A DNA stretch of 64,000 nt from Micropterus salmoides (Eukaryota; Chordata; Actinopteri; Centrarchiformes; Centrarchidae), in contig NW_024041150.1 in NCBI RefSeq assembly GCF_014851395.1, forward strand, positions 7,758,208 to 7,822,207, written 5' to 3'. Each line of letters starts with the position of its first letter. Position 1 is the stretch's first letter. Below the pieces are notes generated by a model. The model made no database searches. It was given only the letters and a program-made list of their open reading frames with translations, and was not told where the DNA came from. Of this stretch, positions 11,337-21,500 are shown piece by piece. The translations under genes were made by a program, and so were the position numbers.

Positions 11337-12237
11337 ACCACAATTTGGCGTTGTCGGCTCGTCACACGCGTGAGACGACTTGGACACTCGGAGCTGCAGG
11401 TGAAAAACCGTACGGCCGGAGTCTGAGAATCTGGGACTTCAAACCTCCCCTCCAAAATACAGGTGAGACGTGAGGGCCTGACGCCTGAGTTTCTGAGGCT
11501 CCTCACCGCTGTGATCCAAAAAGAACCTGGTGGCTGGCAACACTCTCTTTTTGGTGAGTAGACTGTTCAAGTGGAACGAGATTTAGAGATTTAGGACCCT
11601 GGGTGAGAACGTGCTGTGAGGCCGGTGGGTGGGGAAAGACATCAGATCAAAATGTTGACTTTCAAAGTCTACAGGTACATTGTAAAATATTTTCTTTGTA
11701 GTGAATGAGGTAAGAACTGTTCCAGAAACAGATTTTCTGATATCAAATTTGATAACCATGAGAAAGCCCTCTAAGAGATTTAAAAAAAAGTCATGACAAA
11801 CAAATCTTTGTGAAAGATGTCTCTAGATATAACACCTTCCTGATGATGACCATGAAGCTAGCAGATCCAACCTGCAGTCTGTTTCTGAATAATATTGTTG
11901 ATTGTTGTGATCACTGCAAAAGGGAAAAAGAAGAGCCCTCTCACCCCAAAGCACATTGAAGCATTTTAGACCATCCTAAAATGAGAGGCAAAGAAACAGG
12001 TAAATTAACTTTTTATGGATGACAGTGTTCACATTAAGGCACCATCGGCAGAAACCGCACATGGGGAAGGCCTGAGATTTTTGTTGATTTAAACTGGCTC
12101 TTCAGTCCCACCGACCCTGGGTCTCCCCGACTGTAACAAACCTTTCACACAGACTGTTGACAAAAAGGGAGGGTACATGACTCAGTACTACTACAAGACC
12201 ATGGGGGACGATTGAGACCTGTAGCTTATTTTTCATC
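11337..12237 (+). mobile_element. endogenous retrovirus leader and pol remnant, truncated at gap
   Basis: After the LTR comes a non-coding leader with splice-donor-like sites. From about 12090 the sequence jumps to a scrap of pol near the reverse transcriptase/RNase H junction, recognised by KPFTQTVD and RPVAYFS. An in-frame stop separates these two motifs, and gag and most of pol are absent. This is an old, internally deleted copy that runs into the N gap. The family is gamma/epsilon-like by motif only. Confidence 0.6.
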
Positions 12238-12737
12238 NNNNNNNNNNNNNNNNNNNNNNNNNNNNNNNNNNNNNNNNNNNNNNNNNNNNNNNNNNNNNNN
12301 NNNNNNNNNNNNNNNNNNNNNNNNNNNNNNNNNNNNNNNNNNNNNNNNNNNNNNNNNNNNNNNNNNNNNNNNNNNNNNNNNNNNNNNNNNNNNNNNNNNN
12401 NNNNNNNNNNNNNNNNNNNNNNNNNNNNNNNNNNNNNNNNNNNNNNNNNNNNNNNNNNNNNNNNNNNNNNNNNNNNNNNNNNNNNNNNNNNNNNNNNNNN
12501 NNNNNNNNNNNNNNNNNNNNNNNNNNNNNNNNNNNNNNNNNNNNNNNNNNNNNNNNNNNNNNNNNNNNNNNNNNNNNNNNNNNNNNNNNNNNNNNNNNNN
12601 NNNNNNNNNNNNNNNNNNNNNNNNNNNNNNNNNNNNNNNNNNNNNNNNNNNNNNNNNNNNNNNNNNNNNNNNNNNNNNNNNNNNNNNNNNNNNNNNNNNN
12701 NNNNNNNNNNNNNNNNNNNNNNNNNNNNNNNNNNNNN
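12238..12737. other. assembly gap, 500 N
   Basis: Exactly 500 N, the conventional placeholder for an unknown distance. It separates the retroviral remnant from the 3' end of znf318. Confidence 0.99.
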
Positions 12738-12801
12738 ATATTTGAGTAGTTATAAAAGAAACCGCCTCCTCAGATTCTTGTCACACAGTCCGATCCAGCT
12801 T

Positions 12802-15513
12802 CTATTCAAAGTTAAAATCGTACTCAAAGTCTAGAGAGGTCATGTCAGAGGGGAGGCCCAGGGTTTCAGGGGTTATCGCCATCATCTGACGGTCCCCCTC
12901 GCTGGGAACCCCCTCCTCTGCATGCATCTCAGAGCCAGGATCAGACGTGTCCAGTCCTTTTTGGTCTGAAGCTGCAGAGTCAGAATCTCCTGAAGCCAGC
13001 TCAGGCTCAGGCTGGCTCTGCTGCTGTCGCCGGGTCTGGTATCTGGTTTGGGATCTGGTTTGTCGGGCTGGGCGGGGGGCAAGGGGGGTTCTCTTTGTCG
13101 GAGTTGCCTTGCCTCTAGTTTTGGGGCCTGGTTTTGGTTCAGGTTCTGGAGCTGTGTCAGGATGGCTATCTGGATGGGAATGGGGCTGGCTGCCCTGGTC
13201 TGGTTGGGGTTCAGCTTGTGGCTCGGTTTGGATTTGAGGAGACAGAGTTTGAGGTGTTGGTTCCAACTTGGAAGGCTCGGTATGTTGGGCGATTTTGGAC
13301 TGAAATTTAGGACTGGAGGACTGGGTTTGGGGTGACCTCTGAGCCTCAGACTGATTCTGGGGTACACTAGGAGCCTCAGACTGATTCTGGGGTACACTAG
13401 GAGCCTCAGACTGATTTTGGGGTACACTAGGAGCCTCAGACTGATTTTGGGGTACACTAGGAGCCTCAGACTGGGCTAGTGGATTCAGTTTTTGTTGGGT
13501 GGTTCGTGGATTGGTTTCAGATGGGGCCACCTCATGTGATTGAGCTGGGGTAGGCTGCAAGGACCAAACGGAAGCAATTTGGATGTCTGATTCTGACTGG
13601 GATTGGGGACTGGTTGAGGAATTGTTCGAGTCTAGTTGTGTAGATGTATCAGCCGCAGCTGGAGGTTGGGACTGGGCAAGAAGCTGACAATGGGGTTGTG
13701 GTTTTGGTGTTTGCGGGGTAGAGGGTTTACTTTTATTGGTGCTGCTCTCGTCAGCTCTGACGTCTGTTGGTGGTTTGGTGATGGAGGAGGCACCCGATTG
13801 GCCCATGTTGCTGTAGAAGATGTCGAATAAGTCCTGGGCTTTTGCTGCAGCCAGATGACTCTTGTGTTTCTCAGACTTCTGCGCTCCATCGCCTAGGTTC
13901 ATGAAAGGTGGAGGCTTGACAAACACCGTACGAGTTTGCTCACTCTCAGGAACGCCGGGAGCGGCCACATCAGAGACTATCTTAATCATTGTTGGTTGTG
14001 CAGGTTTAGCTGTGGATGGAGTAGGGGTAATTCCAGATGGCACAGGTTTAGCCTCACATGATGCAGATTTAGCATCAGACAGCACAGGCCTTGCCTCGAT
14101 TGGGGTAGGTTTAGAAACTGGTGGCGCAGGGTTAACCTCAAATGGTGCAGGTTTAGAAACTGGTGGCGCAGGTTTAACCTCAAATGGTGCAGGTTTAGAT
14201 ACAGGTGGCGCAGGTTTAACCTCAAATGGTGCAGATTTAGATACTGATGGCACAGGTTTAACCTCAAATGCTGGAGGTGGAAGTGTAGCCTTAAATGGCT
14301 CTGGTATACCAGCCATCGGTGCACGCATATCCTCGAATGGGCCAGGATAACTGATTGGTGGCTTCGCTAGTTCGTCTTTTGGAGGAGAACCTAGTAAAGT
14401 GGTGTTTTGGGGTCTTATGGAGAGGAAGGTATTGAGAGGTGCAGGTTTACCCATCATGGCGGTTTTCCTCAGGACTGCAGCCGGTGCAGGGAGGTTAGGC
14501 CGGATCCTTCCCCGGTTGGCACCATTGGACACCCAGGGAGGAGGCATGGTCGGGCCTCCAAGCTTCTGGGCGATCTCTTTAGCAACGGCCATAGATTTTG
14601 CGAAAGAATCCTCCACAGAGACTGGATTCTGCTTTACAGCCTCTTCGTCTTCCTTGATGAACTCTGCGGCCACTTTCTCTGCTTCCTTCGCCAGAACATT
14701 CTCCCTCTTCTTCCATGTAAACTTTCCGAATGAAGCAGTGGTGGCCACGGGTACTGGTTTGCCAGTTTCCAGGCTCTGCTTGCGGAGCTTTGCCCTCATG
14801 GCCGGACTGGGTCCACAAAGGATTTTGGGCGGGTCATAGGGTTTTGGTGGTGGTTCAGGCTTGCTGACCACTGGTTTCCCTGGCTCGAGCCTTTTAAAAG
14901 CTTCCTTCTCAGCCTTAGGTTTTCCTTCATCTCGCTCTCTGTCATATTTGGATCTGTAATCTGGATATTTACCGTGTTTATACTTGTCCTCATCGTCTCT
15001 CTGACCATATTTGGAACGGTCATCGTATCTGTCGTCTTCTTCCCTACGATATCGATACCGACATTCTTCTTCTCTACTGTATTTGTATCTGTCGTCCTCA
15101 TCTCTTCTGCTGTATTTACCCCTCTCCTCCTCTTCTCTGCTGTGGCGGTATTTATCATCCTTTTTGCTGAACTTAGACTTTTCATCTTCATCTTTCTTGC
15201 TGTAAGAAGGCCTCTCCACTTCCAGACCTTTGGCATCTTTAAAATCCTCCTCTTTCTTGGTGGGCTTCAGCTTGTCCTCTTCTTCCTCCTTTTTAACTCT
15301 AGATTTGTCTTCCTTGTAAACAGTGTCAGAGTCTTCCTTCTTTTTCTCCTTGTCCTTTTTTTCCTTTTTGTGTTTGGACTTTTCCTCCTTGTCTTTGTTG
15401 CTTTTCTCATCGTCCTCATGTTTGCGTTTCTTCCCACTCGTCTCTAAGGCTAGTCCTGCCTGACGGTCCAGGTTCCTCCGCTGTTCATACATTGGATTCT
15501 CATACATTTGTTT
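12802..15513 (-). CDS. znf318: znf318 exon 11 (large last exon)
   Basis: The acceptor is CCTTCGCCAG before AAACAAATG; 904 codons including stop, uninterrupted. It starts KQMYENPMYEQRRNLDRQAG, then has a long Lys/Glu tract, a Tyr/Arg/Asp-rich segment (about 14980-15140), SFGKFTWKK, IRPNLPAPAAVLRK, GKPAPLNTFLSIRP, AKAQDLFDIFYSNMG and a Pro/Gln/Ser-rich tail ending SLDFEYDFNFE. Within it are a 42-base repeat (FEVKPAPPVSKPAP, about 14110-14280) and a perfect-frame 30-base repeat (QNQSEAPSVP, 13340-13475). Confidence 0.95.
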   Translation of the reverse strand, partial: KQMYENPMYEQRRNLDRQAGLALETSGKKRKHEDDEKSNKDKEEKSKHKKEKKDKEKKKEDSDTVYKEDKSRVKKEEEEDKLKPTKKEEDFKDAKGLEVERPSYSKKDEDEKSKFSKKDDKYRHSREEEERGKYSRRDEDDRYKYSREEECRYRYRREEDDRYDDRSKYGQRDDEDKYKHGKYPDYRSKYDRERDEGKPKAEKEAFKRLEPGKPVVSKPEPPPKPYDPPKILCGPSPAMRAKLRKQSLETGKPVPVATTASFGKFTWKKRENVLAKEAEKVAAEFIKEDEEAVKQNPVSVEDSFAKSMAVAKEIAQKLGGPTMPPPWVSNGANRGRIRPNLPAPAAVLRKTAMMGKPAPLNTFLSIRPQNTTLLGSPPKDELAKPPISYPGPFEDMRAPMAGIPEPFKATLPPPAFEVKPVPSVSKSAPFEVKPAPPVSKPAPFEVKPAPPVSKPAPFEVNPAPPVSKPTPIEARPVLSDAKSASCEAKPVPSGITPTPSTAKPAQPTMIKIVSDVAAPGVPESEQTRTVFVKPPPFMNLGDGAQKSEKHKSHLAAAKAQDLFDIFYSNMGQSGASSITKPPTDVRADESSTNKSKPSTPQTPKPQPHCQLLAQSQPPAAADTSTQLDSNNSSTSPQSQSESDIQIASVWSLQPTPAQSHEVAPSETNPRTTQQKLNPLAQSEAPSVPQNQSEAPSVPQNQSEAPSVPQNQSEAPSVPQNQSEAQRSPQTQSSSPKFQSKIAQHTEPSKLEPTPQTLSPQIQTEPQAEPQPDQGSQPHSHPDSHPDTAPEPEPKPGPKTRGKATPTKRTPLAPRPARQTRSQTRYQTRRQQQSQPEPELASGDSDSAASDQKGLDTSDPGSEMHAEEGVPSEGDRQMMAITPETLGLPSDMTSLDFEYDFNFE

Positions 15514-18500
15514 CTGGCGAAGGAGGCATTAAAACAGAAAGACAAGAGTGTCAATAAAACACATCAAAAACTTGAAATGTGGTAAGATAACTGAGTACTA
15601 TATGTGGAATGAACCTCATTTTAACAAGAACGTGAAAACAAGTACTTTGGTTATTGCTGCATTCATGTTATGTGGGAATTCACAATATATTGTTTCTAGT
15701 GTTGGGCAGAAAACTGCGTAATTTTGTGTTTTTGGCAGACTTAAGGTAAAGATGACTTATGAACATGAGCCTGAAGATCTGTTTTTATTAATAATGAAAT
15801 GAACAGTCTGACTCTTCAAACGAGGATCACACAGGACTGAAACAGCTCCCACCTGTCTGAGTTTGGTGGTAATAATAAAAAATAATAATAAACATTGCGA
15901 AAACGGTCTGCTTTCACAATGGGATATCAATTTACTATATTTTCTATTTAACAAATGGCTGGAGAAAAATGTTATCTAAATTCTGAGACTCTTAGATGAG
16001 AGGCGTCTTAAAGGATCTTCAACATAGTCCAGTTTCCCTTGATTTGGCTCTCCTTGGTTCACTAAAGATGTTACAACAGGAAAACTCAGTTTTATGATTG
16101 ACATACATATTCATGGAAAGAATATGTAGTAAAAGTGTAGTTGATGAGTTTATTATTCCGGATTAATACATTTGAATCCTCATTTTACAGAATTATAGTT
16201 TGCTTGTATTTGTTTTGTGAGCTTCTAAATATTTATCCTGTTCAGTTGTCATTAAATAAAAATGCTTTATTTGAATTAAATCTATCATTTTTGGCCGTCT
16301 TTAAAAAGTGACCATTCTTAATCCTGTTTAAAGAGGTGGTATTGTGCTTATTTTCAGGTTCATCTTATTTAGAGGTTGTACCAGAACAGGTTTAGATGGT
16401 TTCAATTTAAAAAAACACCATGTTTGTCATACTGCACATTACTGCAGCTCCTGTTTTCACCCTGTGTTAAAGGCTTCGTTTTAACTATGGAGCGATATAT
16501 CTTGTCTCTAAATGATCTTTGTTGGGAGTTGCACATGCGCAGTTCCTAGTTAAGGACTACTAGCCAATCAGAAGCAGAGAAGGGCGGGTCAGCAAGAAGC
16601 CGGTAAACAGCTCGGGTTCAGCTGTACATGTTGTCGACCAGTTTGGCAACATGGACTGGAACAAGAGTTTCAGAGTGGTGAGTTATTAATCTGTAACAAA
16701 AGTATCTTTCATCCGTAAAATTTTAACTGAGCTCTGTCTCTACATCACAGGAACAACTTTATGTCCACTGACTGCCTGGAGGGTAGCCAGTGTTTGGAAG
16801 GGAGAGGAGCTGTGTGCTGCAGCTCAGTGTTTTTGAGGGCGTGTCGGAGTAGCCGCTTGGCGAGCGTTATGAGGTGCATTTAGCTTTCATCCCTGTGTTT
16901 TTATTTGCTGAGAAGGAAAATGCCATTGCTCTAATGTCTGCCTTAAAAGCATCCTAGATCGTTCCAGGAGTCGGTTTGTCCTTTTGTTCCTCCATCGTAT
17001 TTGTAATAAAGTGATCTATTTTCTTATTAACCTACCATATGAACTATGATTTTTCTTAAAATGTTCCAAGTTCATGGATGTATTGTTGTACTGTCGATGC
17101 ACAGAGTTTAGAACCCTCGCACCACAAAACTCTGCAGTCATACAGCCATCTGAGTCTTGCAAGTCGTAAACATGGAAATCTTTTGCATCTCTACCAGCCA
17201 TTAAACTCTAAAAGTCACTTTTATCTTGACCTTTTTCTCAACTGATGTTATTTATTGTAACTTTTTTAATGAATTTATCTAGTTTTATCTCTTTTGTAAG
17301 ATCTTACTGACTTGGATTATTGTAAAGCACTTTGTTTTTAAAGTTATCATTATTATTATTCATGACATGTGATCCCCAGACCCTTAATATCTACCAGAAA
17401 ACATGTTTCTGTCCCCAGAGTAACAGGGACATGGTTTCTTTAAGACATATTGCTGTTGAATTTTAACATTGTGTTGTGATGGGTAGATTGTACCAAACCC
17501 CGGACAAGAAAACTATCTGACTAGATTCCACAACCAGGTCTTTTCCACTGCAGGAACTTAACAGTTAACACAGAGCTTCCCAAACTCCGAAATTTTAAGA
17601 ACCATGCTAGGCTTTGGGTCCAAGTTCTGCCGTGTGTTTCCACTTTGTTTAAACCCAGAACCTTTTGGATATACAGTAGGTCATTAAAATGGTGATAATT
17701 GTTATAGTCTGTTTTGTAGGCAACTGCTGTTGTGGTATTAACAACAATGGAAAAATTGGCAGTAAAATACATAGGTAGATTCACACTGAAACCAACTTAT
17801 CAACAAACGTCCTGAGTTCTTAATTGTTGAATTAAAAGAATTTCTGTATTTTTTAATCCTGGGTCCTATTTTCACATGTTGGTTTTTAAATGACTTGTAG
17901 GCACATAAGGTTTTCAACCCGTGCAGTATATGGCTTCAGCCAGCAGCTGAACCGGCAGTGACTGAAATGTATTTATTCAGGGTCACTGTGCCCATCAAAA
18001 GGGCGTCCACAAAAAGTGCTTCTTTTTGCCACAAGCTGAAGTCTCACTGATGGACAGCTCTCGATCTGAAATGGATGCCCTTGTGAATGGCGAGATGTTG
18101 CCGGAAGACGCTGGTGGACGTTACTCAACATAACAAACTGGTCTCTCCAACTCTGACTCACATTTCCACCGGCATCTTCCCGCTACAACAACAAGATTTC
18201 AGAGCCAGAACTGTCCTTGAGCGAGGGGGGTCACCGAGAGTCCCTCGTAGGGATCCTCTTCATGATGTTGTCAGACACCTGGTGTAACAGTTTGAGCCGG
18301 TCGGTGGGAAAAAGACACCATTTTGACGAGCGCAATTGCCCCAAAGAAAAACATTGCAGCCACGGCAGCCGGTTCAGCCGCCGACTGAAGCATCTGCTGC
18401 ACAAATTCTCAAAAACTCTTTGTACCTACTAGTTATTTCAACATCTGTGAAAATAGGGCCCAGGTTTAATTGTTTGCCATGTTGTCTCTGCAAAGTGTTG

Positions 18501-21500
18501 GGTTTGGTCTCATCTCCTAAGCTGAGCGCACACTTAGTTCCAGGAGCTCGTCCCCAAAGTGCCGGGAGAACAAACATACTTGTTTTTTGGATTCTGGCCA
18601 CAATTTCCCCTAATTGCCAAAACAAGTCAGCTGGCAGATTCTGTCCTATCTCTGTTTGTCCAGCTGTTTCTCCGCTCCAGCTGTTAAATACCTTGTATTT
18701 CTCATTGTGAGCATGTGTGGTGACATGTTCTTCTGCACAGATGGCATCTCCGTAAAACTCTTTACACAGCAGGCAGAAGAATCCTCTGACAGGCAGCAAG
18801 AACTCCGAACCTGCAGCAAAACACACGCCACACGTTTCAGACCCACAGGTGGCGAGAAAATAAACTGCCAATCATGTTTACCTGGTGGACGTCACCATTT
18901 CCAGTACCTGTCAGGACAGGAGAAGGTTAGAGAGGTGACACTTGGTTATGAAGTATTGAATAAAAAGATGCTGTATAGCTCAGTGGTCTTATTTCAGATC
19001 AGTAACCACTGGAAAGGTGCTAACAGCTCAGTGACACAGAGGCAAATGTAGTAAAACACGGACTCGTGTTGGTAACGAGCAGACTAACAAACCTGTCAAA
19101 GAGACGTTAAAGCACCTTTCCAAAGGTTACTGCAGTGCGTTCCTTCATTTGAGGATGAGACACAGAAAACAAATGAATTGGCATCAGAAGTGTGGACAGG
19201 AGTCTCCTCTGAGGTTCGACGAGTCTTTGTTACTTCGTCAGCACTGTTTTCATTAAGAGACAGAAACTGCAGCAGAGATCCACAGAGCTCAACCTGGAAG
19301 CAGAAGACGGCTAACAAAATTCAGCGGCTCGGAAACCAACATCACTGGGAAAAAAACGGCGTCATGCCGACTGTTCAGGGAAATGCTGAATATGCAGTAC
19401 GAGTACCTTTAGCGGGTTTTGTCAGCTTTTCTTCTGACAGTGTGTTCTTGGCGGTTTTGCTGGGAGTGGAAGCCCAGGGCCGGTCGTACGGGTCCAGAGT
19501 CTGTCCAAGGAAAAGGAAAAGTAAATGTTAAAAAGAATAGACACATAACGGACTGTCCAGGTATGAATATCAAACAGACTACTTCCAAAGGACAAAATCA
19601 AAAAAGAAGTTATTGTCTTAGCAAGACGAATGCAAACAGATATTTTTTTAAATTGCTGTAAAATATAAAAACTGTCACAAACCTTTCGATGCGTTTTGCT
19701 GTGCAAGTGCGTGAAAAAATCAAACATGGAACCAGAGGTGACGTTACAGTTTTTGCACCAGTGGTTTCCAGCGTCATAGTATTCAAACGGGGGCGGGGGC
19801 GGAGCATGGCCGGTGACGGGCGGCTTGTCCGGCGACGCTCTCAAAGACGACAACGCAGCTGAGGTCTGCTAAGAAACAAAGATGGAGGAGAGTCAACACG
19901 GCGGTGGGGGGGGGGGTCCACAAAGTCCAGATTCACTCAGACAAAAACAGTTGAGTTCCATCTTTAAAACTCGGCTCCACAAAATATGAAAATGGAAAAG
20001 TTTCTTACCTTTGTTGAGTTCCAGTCTCAAAGATGTTAATCAACACGGACTTTGCGAGAATCCGGCAGTCGCTTTTATACAGACAGTGACGTCTAACTCG
20101 CTTTTAAGGTTTAAGCTGGATTTGTTTTCCTCAGAGACCTCAGAGTCGGAAAAACCTTCGATGATCCCGTCCACATGAAAAAGTCTAAACTTACCAGTTC
20201 AGGAACTTTACAATGTTCCTAGTAAACTTATTTTTCGTTGTTGCAACATCTAATTACTGAGCTATCTATGTTCACGCTAACGGGACAAGATCAGAACATC
20301 TTGTCAAGAAACTTTTATTACCATCAAAACATTTACTGACATCTGATTTCTGGGGAAGCTCTACTTTGCCCTCCTTTCTTTAATCACTCTTAAGCAACTG
20401 TCAATAAAACTCAACACTTCCTGCACAGATGTTTCACATTAAAAGTCTTCCAGTGGATGAAAGGACATGCTCTCCTTCTTTCCCGGCAGGCTTTTAATGT
20501 GAAAAAACAAGTAGAAGGTGCCAGTGAGACTTTATAGGTAACTTTAAACGTCAGCTGTTATTGGAGAATTTAAGATAGATTTTGAAATCACAGGTTGTCA
20601 CTTGAAGCCTCCGCACGCTGTATGACTCTGTATCTTTGCATCTGTCAGACTGTATGAAGGGAAACCGAAGCGTAACTCACGGCGAGCGTTCGGGTGAACG
20701 CTGCAACCCGTTTCAGCTGATGCTGTTCACGACAAAAACTACAAACCCCAAACGCAAAGTAAAATATGATCAGAGTGTCCACACAGATCGTTACAGGTGA
20801 GTAAACCTTTTCATCATTAATCTAGCTGAGCTTTCATCAGTTCACAACGTTCAAACCTACATTTTTTATAACAAAAAAGGTTTTGAAATGTTTCTCAAAT
20901 CAATTTGAATAAATTCAGGGGAGTATTTCAACCTAATATAAACTGACAGTAAAGAACCCTAGCTATGACTTAGAGCAGAAGCTCCTGTTTTACCTCCTGT
21001 GCAGGCGTTTGTACCTTTATGGTGAAGCTGCCAGCCGCCTGCCGTCCGTCAGGGCTCCTCTCCAGCTCCCGTTTCTTCTTCTCTGGTGGCGATGGTTCGT
21101 CCTCCTCGTCCGCGGCCGCCTTAACGGTCCTGCGCGGCCGGTCGGATGGGTTCAGGCCGAGGATGAGCGCCACCTTGTCAATCTCGTTGCGTTTCTTCTC
21201 GGCGGCCTCGTGCTCTTTGCGCAGGTTGGAGATCTGAGTCATGACCTCCTCCTGCAGGTGGCTGATCTCCTGCAGCAGAGGGTCTTTGTGGCCGTCCTTC
21301 TCCCGCCGCTTCTTCCTCAGGAGCTCGCCTGAAATACAAGAAACGTGTTCCTCTCCATCAGCTGCTGTCTGAATGTCAACATGCCGGCACTCAGTGATAC
21401 CTGCAGCTGAACGATGTGGAAACACAAAGCTCAGAGCTAGTGTCATCATCCATTTATTTTGATGATGACTACTTTCCGCTGTTCTACAAGCTGCACGCTC

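Noticed and set aside
12212..12745. Open frames running through N
   Set aside because: They consist mainly of unknown bases in the assembly gap; the same applies at 34108-34607 and 61442-61941.
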